Below, in pieces: positions 31,351 through 40,409 of a stretch of DNA of 64,000 nucleotides. Position 1 is the first letter of the stretch. Every line of letters starts with the position of its first letter. The notes below the pieces were generated by a model. It was not told where the DNA came from. It worked only from the letters and a program-made list of their open reading frames with translations, and ran no database searches. The DNA lies in the NCBI GenBank assembly GCA_030525825.1, contig JAUNDZ010000011.1:1-64000 (forward strand), written 5' to 3'. The stretch is from Moraxella sp. Lineage in GTDB: Bacteria > Pseudomonadota > Gammaproteobacteria > Pseudomonadales > Moraxellaceae. Made by a program: the position numbers and the translations under genes.

Positions 31351-32565
31351 CTATTTGCCAAACATATAAGGACGAGTGGCGAACCATGCAATGCCGACAT
31401 TCACCACCATGAGCGATAGCAGGGCGGTGAGTGGCATCTGCCAATCTTGATAATATTCAAACAATCTGCCAAGCATCACAGGTCCAAAAAACGCAATCGA
31501 ATAACCCACCGCCTGCACCATGCCAGAGACATCTCGTGCGGTATCGCTGTCGTAGGTGCGTAGCGAGAACATCATGAGCGACAGCGTAAAAATGGACGCC
31601 GCTCCAAGCCCCATCGCCAGCGACCACAGGTGTAGATGATTGGGCAGATAAATCAGTCCTGCCACGCCAACGGTGTTCAATATCGCCGCTACCATCGCTG
31701 CCATACGCACAGGCACGCCACGCTTGATGAGCCAGGTTAGACCAATGATGGTAAAGGGGGCTGCCAGCTGAAAGGTTAGGGCAAGGCTGGTGGCGTCTTC
31801 AAGGGTAAGACCTTTGGCAACCCCAATCATCGGCAAAAAAGCCGCCAAGCCATAAAACAACATCGACTGAATGCCCATAAATGCCGCCAATGCCCATGCG
31901 TTGATGTCTCTCCACGCATTAAAAGGCATTCTGTCTTGTGTGGTTATGGTACCGGCAGGCGTGAATGATGATGTAGAGCCTGTCGATGAGCGGCGAGCGA
32001 TGATGAGCCAGATGATGAGTGTTGCCATACCAACCACCGCCCAAAGCCCCATACCAAGCCGCCAGCCGACAGCGTGCGTGATGGGCAATACTGCCCATGC
32101 GATGACCCCTGCAAACACCGACATACATAGGCTAAGCAGCCCTGTCATTAAGGCGATGTGATTTGGGGCGTGTTTTTTGATGATGGGAGCTCCAAGCGTA
32201 TTGACAAAACCAATGGCAATCGCCATCATCGCCGTCCCCACAAAAAACAGCGATGCCCCATCAAGCACACGCACAATCAGGCTTAGGATAATCAGCCCAA
32301 CCATCGCCACCAGCGTCGTCTCCAACCCAAAGCGTCTGGCGATGAATGGCGACAGCAGCGAGCCCAGTGCAAAGGCAGGCATCGGCAACGCCCCAAGCCA
32401 GCCAATCATGTCATCATTGAGTCCCAAGGCATCTTTTAAGATGGGGGCGACCGAGCCGAGCATCACGATGGGGGCTCGCATATTGATGGCAAGCAGGAGC
32501 AAAGCGATGGCGAGCAGGGCGATGGGTATGGCTTGGGCAGATGGTGATTTTGATGGCTGTTTCAC
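31351..32565 (-). CDS. MFS transporter, CynX/NimT (cyanate permease) family
   Basis: A 404-residue protein with about 12 transmembrane helices. The N-terminal helix followed by INMRAPIVMLGSVAPIL is characteristic of the CynX/NimT subfamily (usually RxPxxxxxPLL). The substrate cannot be told; family members include cyanate and nitroimidazole transporters. The start is GTG at 32565, with AAGGA nine bases upstream; a TTG at 32574 is too close to that site. The start codon lies inside a parS-like sequence. No cyanase gene is adjacent. Confidence 0.85.
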   Translation of the reverse strand: MKQPSKSPSAQAIPIALLAIALLLLAINMRAPIVMLGSVAPILKDALGLNDDMIGWLGALPMPAFALGSLLSPFIARRFGLETTLVAMVGLIILSLIVRVLDGASLFFVGTAMMAIAIGFVNTLGAPIIKKHAPNHIALMTGLLSLCMSVFAGVIAWAVLPITHAVGWRLGMGLWAVVGMATLIIWLIIARRSSTGSTSSFTPAGTITTQDRMPFNAWRDINAWALAAFMGIQSMLFYGLAAFLPMIGVAKGLTLEDATSLALTFQLAAPFTIIGLTWLIKRGVPVRMAAMVAAILNTVGVAGLIYLPNHLHLWSLAMGLGAASIFTLSLMMFSLRTYDSDTARDVSGMVQAVGYSIAFFGPVMLGRLFEYYQDWQMPLTALLSLMVVNVGIAWFATRPYMFGK

Positions 32566-32573
32566 GTGGAACA
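32558..32573. promoter_or_regulatory. parS-like site 7 (at the start of the MFS gene)
   Basis: TGTTTCACGTGGAACA, one mismatch to the parS consensus. It covers the start codon and ribosome-binding spacer of the transporter gene. Confidence 0.8.
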
Positions 32574-32779
32574 ATCCTTGTGATGATTGGCAATTTCAAT
32601 GGCTTGGCAAACTTTTGGTGTTTTTTGATATCTTATTGGCATCCGACAAACAGCGGTTTGCGGTATTATTTTAGCACATCTTGGCTAATTGGTGCTGCCT
32701 AATGTGTCTGGCGATGATTTGGTGGGTTTTAATGCAAATGTTTGTTTTAAAAAGGCGGTTTTATTTTTGTTTTTGACAA

Positions 32780-33400
32780 TCAATGACAAGATTCATAAAC
32801 CCCACTTAATTTCTCAATTGTCTCACTTGCCCATTCTATCAATTCATCATCATTATACTTATCCAAATCATCTTTTGGGATAAATTTACCCAAACGATAA
32901 AATTCGCCTTGCTTTAACGCCACTTTATCATCATCAAATGCACGCATGCCATTAAAATTGCCATAATTATCAACGCTACTGTGCCAAAAATAAAAGCCAT
33001 CAAATTCATCAAAGTTGATTTCGTTTATCCAGCGATTAAAATTTGATAAAGGCGTATTTGAAACATCGGCTTTATAATAATGCCAAGTTAAAAATACCAT
33101 CAGCCGTTGTTTATTTAAAATAATGGCAATGATTGGAGCATTGCCCAAATAGCATTCATATTTATAATACGCAAAAAAGTGCCGTCTGATTTCCCAGCCG
33201 TTGCACCAATTTTCAATGTGTGGTTTGGCAAAGTGCATTGGTAAATTTTGATAAATTTTTAAATTAAAATCTTTAAAAACTTGCCAAGCTAATTTATGAC
33301 CTTCTTTGATTTTTTCTAAATCATTAGGGCAATAGAGTTTTAACTCCTTGATTTGGGAATAAGGCTTATTTAAAATATCGGCGTGGGTGGATTTTAGCAT
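32780..33400 (-). CDS. Hypothetical protein
   Basis: A 206-residue soluble-looking protein rich in aromatic residues (Trp, Tyr, Phe), without signal peptide or membrane helix. I do not recognise the family with confidence; segments such as WNGWEIRRHFFAYYKYE-like and FDGFYFWHSSVDNYGNF might fit the small HI_0552-type group, but that is a guess. It is clearly more AT-rich than rarA next to it. It lies three bases after the membrane gene at 33404, so the two are likely co-transcribed with rarA upstream. Confidence 0.65.
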   Translation of the reverse strand: MLKSTHADILNKPYSQIKELKLYCPNDLEKIKEGHKLAWQVFKDFNLKIYQNLPMHFAKPHIENWCNGWEIRRHFFAYYKYECYLGNAPIIAIILNKQRLMVFLTWHYYKADVSNTPLSNFNRWINEINFDEFDGFYFWHSSVDNYGNFNGMRAFDDDKVALKQGEFYRLGKFIPKDDLDKYNDDELIEWASETIEKLSGVYESCH

Positions 33401-33403
33401 AAT

Positions 33404-33874
33404 TTACAACTTTTCCAATTTAAACACATAAGCATAACCATACCATTTTTCATTGGGATTATAAGTAACACAAACCTTATCGCCAATGGATAAATTATCA
33501 TAAATATTTAATTTAAAATTACTTGCATTATTTTCTAAATTAAAAGTATTATGACCCCAAGATGGTTTGTTAATTTGACTGACAATCCCACAAATTTGAC
33601 TTTGGTTTTTGGCAACAAAATATTGAGCCAAATCATTGGGCAGTCTTAGTGTTAAAAACACCGTTATACCAATGATGGCTAAAAATATCATACTAAACTG
33701 TTTGTCTTGTATTTTTTTAATTTTCTTGGTAAATTTTCCTAAAATCATCACAAATAACAAACAAATACTAAGTACCAAAAGTGTTATTAAACCTTTATAA
33801 GTATCATAATGTAGCCATAACAAGAGTGGTAATAAAATCGCCCAAGTGACATAACTGCTTTTATCTATTTTCAT
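33404..33874 (-). CDS. Small membrane protein of unknown function
   Basis: A 156-residue protein with three predicted membrane helices (residues about 9-24, 29-46 and 64-80) followed by a 70-residue soluble tail with an OB-like alternation of strands (ICGIVSQINKP ... GDKVCVTYNP). No known family recognised. Its start overlaps the end of rarA by 14 bases and AAGGAAA precedes the ATG, indicating translational coupling. AT-rich like the next gene, so the pair may be acquired cargo behind rarA. Confidence 0.65.
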   Translation of the reverse strand: MKIDKSSYVTWAILLPLLLWLHYDTYKGLITLLVLSICLLFVMILGKFTKKIKKIQDKQFSMIFLAIIGITVFLTLRLPNDLAQYFVAKNQSQICGIVSQINKPSWGHNTFNLENNASNFKLNIYDNLSIGDKVCVTYNPNEKWYGYAYVFKLEKL

Positions 33875-35141
33875 TCACATTTCCTTTTAACCAATTTATA
33901 AACGCAAAACTCGCCTGTTCTTTTTGATTATCGCCAAATTCATAAAATTGCATTCCCCTTAAGTTATCAGGCAAATAATTTTGGGGATAATAATGATTGG
34001 GATAATCGTGCGGATAAATATAATCCACGCCATAACCTGCACTTTTCATCAGCTCGGTTACGCCATTTCTAAGATGGAGCGGTACAGGAGAGTTGTCATT
34101 TTTAACAAAGGCAAGGGCATCGTTTATCGCCTTGTAAGTGCTGTTGGACTTAGGCGAAGTTGCCAGATAGACGGTGGCTTGGGCAAGGATAATCCTAGCT
34201 TCTGGCATACCAATGGACTGCACCGAACGCAAGGCGGTATCCGCCATCAAAAGAGCGTTGGGGTTGGCAAGCCCAATGTCTTCACTTGCCAAAATCACAA
34301 GTCGCCTTGCAATAAAGGCAGGGTCTTCGCCCGCCACAAGCATTCGTGCAAGCCAATAAATAGACGCATCAGGGTCAGAGCCACGCACCGATTTAATAAA
34401 GGCACTGATGACATCATAGTGCATATCGCCCGCCCTGTCATAGCGAGGTAGGACGGTTTGGGCAATGCTTTGGATAAGCGTATCATCAATGACAAGCGTG
34501 TTATCTGTGGCACTTTGGCAGGCAATTTCTAATAAATTCAAGGCTTTACGAGCGTCCCCACTTGCCAAGCGAGCAATGGCGGATAAGTCGCCTTGTACTT
34601 TGATGGATTTTAAAAATTTATCGCTTTGCAACGCCCGATTAAGTACACTGGTTAGCTCATCAGTGGTCAAAGGCTCTAAGCGATAGACTTGACAGCGAGA
34701 GAGTAGGGCGTTATTGATACTAAATGACGGATTTTCGGTGGTCGCCCCAATCAGCGTGATTTTGCCAGATTCCACCGCCCCCAAAAGTGCGTCCTGCTGG
34801 GCTTTATTAAAGCGATGAATTTCATCAATAAATAACACAGGCGAGCCAAAATCCAAACCACCACCGTGATGACTGCCATCAATCAACTCTCGTAATTCTT
34901 TGACGGTCAAATCAAGGGCGGATAACAGATGAAACTCACGCCCCACGCTGTCGGCAAGCAGGCGTGCCAAAGTGGTCTTGCCGATGCCAGCTTCGCCATA
35001 GAGAATCAGGCTTGGCAGGTGGCGGTTTTTGACCATTTGGGTAATGGGGGCATTCTCGCCCAGTAGGTGCGTTTGACCGACAATGTCGGCAAGTGTGCGT
35101 GGGCGAACTCGCTCGGCAAGGGGTGTGGTGGGAGTATTCAT
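33861..35141 (-). CDS. rarA: Replication-associated recombination protein A (MgsA/WRNIP1 family AAA+ ATPase)
   Basis: A 426-residue AAA+ ATPase active at stalled forks. N-terminal [21 protein letters not shown] is diagnostic. Walker A is [16 protein letters not shown], Walker B is [20 protein letters not shown], sensor 1 is [12 protein letters not shown]. The C-terminal tetramerisation part with [26 protein letters not shown] and [13 protein letters not shown] is complete. The upstream neighbour is a methyltransferase 33 bases away. Confidence 0.95.
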   Translation of the reverse strand: MNTPTTPLAERVRPRTLADIVGQTHLLGENAPITQMVKNRHLPSLILYGEAGIGKTTLARLLADSVGREFHLLSALDLTVKELRELIDGSHHGGGLDFGSPVLFIDEIHRFNKAQQDALLGAVESGKITLIGATTENPSFSINNALLSRCQVYRLEPLTTDELTSVLNRALQSDKFLKSIKVQGDLSAIARLASGDARKALNLLEIACQSATDNTLVIDDTLIQSIAQTVLPRYDRAGDMHYDVISAFIKSVRGSDPDASIYWLARMLVAGEDPAFIARRLVILASEDIGLANPNALLMADTALRSVQSIGMPEARIILAQATVYLATSPKSNSTYKAINDALAFVKNDNSPVPLHLRNGVTELMKSAGYGVDYIYPHDYPNHYYPQNYLPDNLRGMQFYEFGDNQKEQASFAFINWLKGNVNENR

Positions 35142-35174
35142 ATTAGGACGATGGTGAAATTCATCCTTATTGTA

Positions 35175-35768
35175 TCACTTTTTAACAAGATTAATAAACA
35201 GTTCTCGCCCTTCTCTTGGCTTGACAGAATTATAGCATCGCTCCATGATGTGTATGTCAAAATACGGCTCAAAAAGCGTGCGATATTCTGACAAACTGCC
35301 ACCAAAAGGTGGGCTATTGTCAAACTCACAATCAAATAACACGCCAACCAGCCGTCCTTGATCGGCAAGTAAGTGATGTACTTGGTGGGCGTATTCATCA
35401 CGGCGATTTGGGTCTATTGCACATAAAAAAGTCTGTTCAATGACAATGTCAAATTTATCCAAATTTAGCTGATGAATGTCAAAAAAATCATGACAAATCA
35501 GATGCTCTTGGTTAAAACTAGGATTGTTGTTGCCAAATGCCTTAATAACAGATGGTACAAAATCAAGCACATAAACATTCTTAAACCCTTGATGGTGCAG
35601 GTATCGTGCTTCATGAGCATTACCAGCACCGATAATCAGAATGCGACCAGATTTGTCAGTTAAGCCATCAAAATAGGTTTTTAGTGGCAAAGATACATCG
35701 CCCAAATCCCAAACAGCTTGATGACAATCATAGCGGTTTTGCCAGTAGGTTGGGTCGTTGATTTGCAT
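35175..35768 (-). CDS. TPMT-like class I SAM-dependent methyltransferase
   Basis: A 197-residue methyltransferase resembling the thiopurine S-methyltransferase family: N-terminal DPTYWQNRYDCHQAVWDLG, SAM motif ILIIGAGNAHEARYL, acidic loop VLDFVPSVIK, and IVIEQTFLCAIDPNRRDEY. The natural substrate is unknown; relatives detoxify selenium, tellurium or thiol compounds. It starts three bases after the thioesterase gene stops, suggesting it ends the liu-type transcript. Confidence 0.85.
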   Translation of the reverse strand: MQINDPTYWQNRYDCHQAVWDLGDVSLPLKTYFDGLTDKSGRILIIGAGNAHEARYLHHQGFKNVYVLDFVPSVIKAFGNNNPSFNQEHLICHDFFDIHQLNLDKFDIVIEQTFLCAIDPNRRDEYAHQVHHLLADQGRLVGVLFDCEFDNSPPFGGSLSEYRTLFEPYFDIHIMERCYNSVKPREGRELFINLVKK

Positions 35769-35771
35769 GGA

Positions 35772-36575
35772 TTATCCCAAATTTCGCACGGTCAAAATCT
35801 GCAGAGCACGACCAAATGGACCAAGCTTGTCATGCAAAATACTGTTGGTCAGTCCCACGCCACTCTCCCCAATCTGCTGAACGGTCTCAAGCCCAAGCCA
35901 TCGCCCAACAGGGGTGCGATGCAGGTGAATTTGTAGGTCAATGCTGGGGAAAATCCACGACTTATCTTGGGTTCTGGCGGCAATCCCATTGGCGGTATCC
36001 ACCATGCCAATCAAATGCACAAAATCGGAAGTGGGCTCGCCTGCGATCATCTGAATGTCGGTATCAAGCCAAACGGTGCTTTTGCCTGCTCGGTGCTGTG
36101 CTGACTTTGCTTGTAGGCTTTGAATGTAGCCGCCGCCCCATGTTTTTAGACCTTGCCAAGTGGGTAGGTTGCTTGGGTCTTGGATGGTGTCTTCAAGCCC
36201 TGCGATGCTGCGGGTGTCGCTTTTGGTAAGTCGCCACGCACGCATGATGATGCTCACTTTTTCACGCCCGTCGCCATCAATGGTAGATAGGGTGCTTTCG
36301 ATGAGTTCGATGGTGCGTCCTGTGCGGACAAAGTGCGTGCGTACGATGGTCTGCCCTGAATAAATCACGCCCAAAATATCCAGGCTCAGACGGGCAATCA
36401 TCAAATCATCTCTGGGGCAAAACTGTTCTAGCTCATGTGCCAAAAGCCCTGTGGCAACCGCCATGTGCTGCTCAAATTCATTCCAAGCCCCTTGTGCGTG
36501 CTTGGTGGATTGATAATGACTGACGCTCTTGCCATCGGCATGATGACGACTTAGACGAGTGTAGTAGGCATTCAT
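35772..36575 (-). CDS. Acyl-CoA thioesterase family protein (double hot-dog, TesB-like)
   Basis: A 267-residue protein with two hot-dog halves: an N-terminal GLLAHELEQFCPRDDLMIARLSLDIL-type segment and a C-terminal SIDLQIHLHRTPVGRWLGLE segment typical of acyl-CoA thioesterases. It probably hydrolyses short or branched acyl-CoAs. ATG 36575 was chosen; it lies 14 bases after the HMG-CoA lyase stop. An in-frame ATG at 36599 would overlap that gene. The context suggests release of CoA from branched-chain intermediates. Confidence 0.75.
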   Translation of the reverse strand: MNAYYTRLSRHHADGKSVSHYQSTKHAQGAWNEFEQHMAVATGLLAHELEQFCPRDDLMIARLSLDILGVIYSGQTIVRTHFVRTGRTIELIESTLSTIDGDGREKVSIIMRAWRLTKSDTRSIAGLEDTIQDPSNLPTWQGLKTWGGGYIQSLQAKSAQHRAGKSTVWLDTDIQMIAGEPTSDFVHLIGMVDTANGIAARTQDKSWIFPSIDLQIHLHRTPVGRWLGLETVQQIGESGVGLTNSILHDKLGPFGRALQILTVRNLG

Positions 36576-36589
36576 GATTATCTCTGTAC

Positions 36590-37486
36590 TTATGGGCAAT
36601 TTGCCAGATGGGCGTTGGTGAATTTGGAGCCATTAGGGCGACCCAGCTTTTGGCAGATGGCATGGCTGACTTGTACCAGCTTATCAATGTCAATGCCAGT
36701 CGTCAAGCCCAGCCCTGTCATCAGATAGTGTACATCTTCGGTGGCGACATTGCCAGATGCACCTTTGGCATAAGGACAGCCGCCCAGACCACCCACCGAA
36801 GCATCAAAGATGGTAATGCCTTGTTCAAGCGACTCATAAATATTGGCAATCGCCATGCCATAGGTGTCATGAAAATGCCCTGCTAATACACGAGCATCAA
36901 GCTCATCACGGCACGCCTGCCAAAGCTGCCCCACTCGCTTGGGCGTGGCTGTGCCGATGGTCTCACCCAAAGAAATCTCATGGCAACCCATATCATACAG
37001 TCGGCGTGCGATACTGGCAACTTTATTGGGGTCAATCCTCCCTTCATAAGGGCAATCCACCACGCAAGAGACATAGCCACGCACTTTGATGTCATGTTCT
37101 CTGGCTAAAGAGATGATGTCTAAAATTCGCGCGAAGCTCTCATCAATGGTGCAGTTGGTGTTCTTTTTGGTGAATGATTCGCTGGCTGCGGTAAATACGG
37201 CAACTTCTCGGCATCCTGCTGCTAAGGCATCTTTAAAACCTTGAATGTTGGGGGTTAAAAGCGAAAAGCTGATGTCTGTATCTTGGGGTAGTTGGCGATA
37301 GACTTCGGTGCTTGATGCCATTTGGGGTACCCATTTTGGCGACACGCACGAGCCTGCTTCAATGAATTTTAAATTGGCTGCCACCAAGCCATGAATGAGC
37401 GTCAGCTTATCATCAATGCTAAGCGGTGTTTTTTCGTTTTGTAGTCCATCTCTGGCACCAACTTCGACGATTTTTATGTGGGTCAT
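36590..37486 (-). CDS. mvaB: Hydroxymethylglutaryl-CoA lyase
   Basis: A 298-residue TIM-barrel lyase that splits HMG-CoA to acetoacetate and acetyl-CoA, the last step of leucine breakdown. It shows IVEVGARDGLQNEKTPLS, the metal ligands in GHFHDTYGMAIAN, and the catalytic Cys loop GLGGCPYAKGASGN. ATG 37486 has AAGGATG upstream; a longer reading to 37558 lacks support. It is called liuE in some species. Confidence 0.96.
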   Translation of the reverse strand: MTHIKIVEVGARDGLQNEKTPLSIDDKLTLIHGLVAANLKFIEAGSCVSPKWVPQMASSTEVYRQLPQDTDISFSLLTPNIQGFKDALAAGCREVAVFTAASESFTKKNTNCTIDESFARILDIISLAREHDIKVRGYVSCVVDCPYEGRIDPNKVASIARRLYDMGCHEISLGETIGTATPKRVGQLWQACRDELDARVLAGHFHDTYGMAIANIYESLEQGITIFDASVGGLGGCPYAKGASGNVATEDVHYLMTGLGLTTGIDIDKLVQVSHAICQKLGRPNGSKFTNAHLANCP

Positions 37487-37579
37487 GTGTTCATCCTTGA
37501 TGTATTGGTGATTTTGTTGATGTGTGCTGTGGATTGGGCTGCCAAATTCACAGCACACTATTTATAGCACACTTGGCGG

Positions 37580-39553
37580 TCATTGTTTTGGCTCAAATGA
37601 CACCAGCTCATCGCCTGCTTTGACTTGGTCGCCAGTTTTATAATAGCACGCTTGGATGATGCCGTCATCAGGAGCTTTGATGGTGTAGATGATTTTCATT
37701 GCTTCCATCGTGAGCAGCACTTCATCTTTGGCAACCGCTTGTCCTGCACTGACGCAGACATCAACGATGATGCCTGGCATGGGAGCGGTCAGCCCGCCTT
37801 GTGCTTCGCTGTCGTTTTGAACACAGTTAATCACAGGTGTTGTAAACTGTATGGCGTTAATCCCTTGTGCGTTGTCATAGATGGTGAGTGTATCTTTGCT
37901 GTGATTAAAAGACACTTTTTGCTGATGACCATCTAGCGTGATACTGGCGGTATGAGCATCTGACAGCTTACCATCAAGCACAAAGGTGCGTTGTTGGTAA
38001 TTTGCCAGCCAGCCCATGCCATCATGGCTAAATGAGACGACATATTCACGCTCTGCCTGTTTTAGATGAATGCGATGCCAAGCGGTGCTGTTTGCTCGCC
38101 ATAAGGGATACATCTGCCAGATATTGCCCTGATCAATCTGGCGAATGAGTTTGATGAATGCGGCTTTGACCACCAGCTCATCAGTGATGGCAATGGTGGG
38201 GTTAAGTAGGGCGTCTTCTTCTTTGCTGATGAGATTGGTATCTAGCTCTATATTTTTAAAGCGGTCGGATTGTAAGATACGACCCAAAAAGGCGATGTTA
38301 TTCCCCAGTCCGTCAATGTGCGTCTGACCAAGTGCGTGATACAGCTTGCCAATCGCTTCATCACGATTCTTCCCCCAGACAATCAATTTGGCAATCATGG
38401 GGTCATAAAAAGTGGTAATCTCATCGCCTGAGATGATACCGCTGTCAATGCGAATGTCATCACTGCCGTTAGGGTAGGCTAAATGGGTGATTTTGCCTGT
38501 GGCGGGCAGATAGCCTTGCTCTGGAATCTCGGCATAGATACGAGCTTCGATGGCATGACCATTGACCGTCAGCTCATCTTGAGTCTTGGGTAGGGCTTCG
38601 CCATTGGCGATGCGTAGCTGCCATTCCACCAAATCAACGCCTGTAATCATCTCGGTAACAGGGTGTTCTACTTGTAGTCTGGTATTCATCTCCATGAAGT
38701 AAGCGGTGCCATCTTGCTCAACGATGAACTCAACCGTACCAGCACCGACATAGCCGACCGCTTTGGCGGCATTGATGGCGGCGGTACGCATTTGGTGGAG
38801 TTTGTCATCGCTGATGTTTGGGGCAGGGGCTTCTTCGATGACTTTTTGATGGCGGCGTTGTACCGAGCAGTCTCGCTCAAACAGATGCACGACATTGCCA
38901 AAAGTATCGCCAAAAATCTGCACTTCAACATGACGGGGATTGACGATGTAGCGTTCGATGAGTACATCGTCATTGCCGAAGCTGGATAAGGCTTCTTGTT
39001 TGCAGGATTTTAGCTGGGCAAGAAAATTCGCTTCATGTTCCACCAAGCTCATGCCCTTACCCCCACCGCCAGCACTTGCCTTGATGAGTACAGGATAGCC
39101 GATGCGGTCAGCTTGTGCCTTTAAAAAATCGGGGTCTTGATTGTCGCCATGATAGCCGGGGGTCAAAGGTACGCCCGCTTTTTCCATGAGAGCCTTTGAA
39201 GTTGCTTTTAATCCCATGGCAAGAATGGCTTCGACAGGCGGTCCGATAAAGATGATGCCGTTGTCATGACAGGCTTTGGCGAATTGGTCATTCTCGGACA
39301 AAAAACCATAACCAGGATGGATGGCAGCAGCCCCTGTCAGCTTGGCGGCTTGGATGATTTTATCGATTTGTAGATAGCTTTGGGCGGCAGGTGATGCACC
39401 GATGTGGACGGCTTCATCGGCAAGCAGGGTATGCTGTGCATTGGCATCTGCATCAGAATAGACGGCGACGGTGGCAATGCCTAGTTTTTGACAGGTTTTG
39501 ATGACTCGGCAGGCGATTTCACCACGATTGGCAATGAGTATTTTGTGAAACAT
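37580..39553 (-). CDS. mccA: Methylcrotonyl-CoA carboxylase, biotin-containing alpha subunit
   Basis: A 657-residue biotin carboxylase plus carrier subunit. Domains in order: biotin carboxylase (1-450) with KILIANRGEIACRVIKTC, AAIHPGYGFLSENDQFA, the Gly-rich ATP loop KASAGGGGKGMSLV and EMNTRLQVEHPVTEMITG; a linker; then the biotinyl domain (about 585-655) with the LTMEAMKI attachment site. It starts at ATG 39553, with AAGGA eight bases upstream. Together with mccB it carboxylates 3-methylcrotonyl-CoA. Confidence 0.94.
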   Translation of the reverse strand: MFHKILIANRGEIACRVIKTCQKLGIATVAVYSDADANAQHTLLADEAVHIGASPAAQSYLQIDKIIQAAKLTGAAAIHPGYGFLSENDQFAKACHDNGIIFIGPPVEAILAMGLKATSKALMEKAGVPLTPGYHGDNQDPDFLKAQADRIGYPVLIKASAGGGGKGMSLVEHEANFLAQLKSCKQEALSSFGNDDVLIERYIVNPRHVEVQIFGDTFGNVVHLFERDCSVQRRHQKVIEEAPAPNISDDKLHQMRTAAINAAKAVGYVGAGTVEFIVEQDGTAYFMEMNTRLQVEHPVTEMITGVDLVEWQLRIANGEALPKTQDELTVNGHAIEARIYAEIPEQGYLPATGKITHLAYPNGSDDIRIDSGIISGDEITTFYDPMIAKLIVWGKNRDEAIGKLYHALGQTHIDGLGNNIAFLGRILQSDRFKNIELDTNLISKEEDALLNPTIAITDELVVKAAFIKLIRQIDQGNIWQMYPLWRANSTAWHRIHLKQAEREYVVSFSHDGMGWLANYQQRTFVLDGKLSDAHTASITLDGHQQKVSFNHSKDTLTIYDNAQGINAIQFTTPVINCVQNDSEAQGGLTAPMPGIIVDVCVSAGQAVAKDEVLLTMEAMKIIYTIKAPDDGIIQACYYKTGDQVKAGDELVSFEPKQ

Positions 39554-39577
39554 GACCATAATCCTTTTGCAAATTTA

Positions 39578-40366
39578 TTATTTTATCCAAGTGGGCGTTT
39601 GTTTATTTAAAAACGCATCCAAGCCCGATTTTGCTTCATCGCCTGTGCGAATCTTGGCGATGTGATGGGCAGTCTTTTGTAGTAGCTCATCATCAATGTC
39701 GGCATGAGCGACCATCGTGATAAGTTCTTTGGAAGCGTGTTGGGCGTGTGGTGCCCCCTTTAAAATCTCATCAATCAGCTGACTTATGATGGCGTCTAAC
39801 TGGGATTCGTCTTCAGCAACTTCGTGCACCAGTCCGATGGCATAGGCTTTTTTGGCATCGATGCGTTCAGCACTAACAAAATAGCGAGCCGCTTGCCTTG
39901 CACCGATGGCTTTGATGACATAGGGGCTGATGGTGCTGGGTGCCAATCCCAGCCGAACTTCTGATGTGGCAAACTTGGCGGCACTGCTGGCAATACAAAT
40001 ATCACAAGCCGACGACAGCCCCATACCGCCCCCCAATGCTGCCCCATGAACACGGGCGATGGTGGGTTTGGTCAAGGTAGCGATACGATGAAGCATTTTG
40101 GCGAGCTTTAAGGCGTCTTGGCTGTTGGTGTCAAAATCCGCCTGTCCCATGTCCTTCATCCAAGACAAATCCGCACCTGCCGAAAAACTCTTGCCACGAC
40201 CGCCAAGCACGACGACACGCACATCATCACGCCCATCAAGCTCATCAAAGCAGGCGTGCAGTTCGGCGATGACGGTGGCATTAAAGGCGTTGTGAACATC
40301 AGGTCGGTTGAGCCAGATATGGGCGATTTGCTGGTCAATGGTACATTCTAAGGTATCAAAATTCAT
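39578..40366 (-). CDS. liuC: Enoyl-CoA hydratase, probable methylglutaconyl-CoA hydratase
   Basis: A 262-residue crotonase-family protein with FSAGADLSWMKDMG and the oxyanion-hole region VHGAALGGGMGLSSACDICIA. Its ASSAAKFATSEVRLGLAPSTISPYV stretch resembles methylglutaconyl-CoA hydratases. The position between the two methylcrotonyl-CoA carboxylase subunit genes, as in liu operons, supports hydration of 3-methylglutaconyl-CoA to HMG-CoA. Confidence 0.92.
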   Translation of the reverse strand: MNFDTLECTIDQQIAHIWLNRPDVHNAFNATVIAELHACFDELDGRDDVRVVVLGGRGKSFSAGADLSWMKDMGQADFDTNSQDALKLAKMLHRIATLTKPTIARVHGAALGGGMGLSSACDICIASSAAKFATSEVRLGLAPSTISPYVIKAIGARQAARYFVSAERIDAKKAYAIGLVHEVAEDESQLDAIISQLIDEILKGAPHAQHASKELITMVAHADIDDELLQKTAHHIAKIRTGDEAKSGLDAFLNKQTPTWIK

Positions 40367-40409
40367 GGTATCATCCTTTTTTTATCCAAATTGCAAAATT
40401 GCACACCAA

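Noticed and set aside
32566..32574. TTG 32574 as start of the MFS gene
   Set aside because: The AAGGA motif would be only one or two bases away; GTG 32565 has correct spacing.
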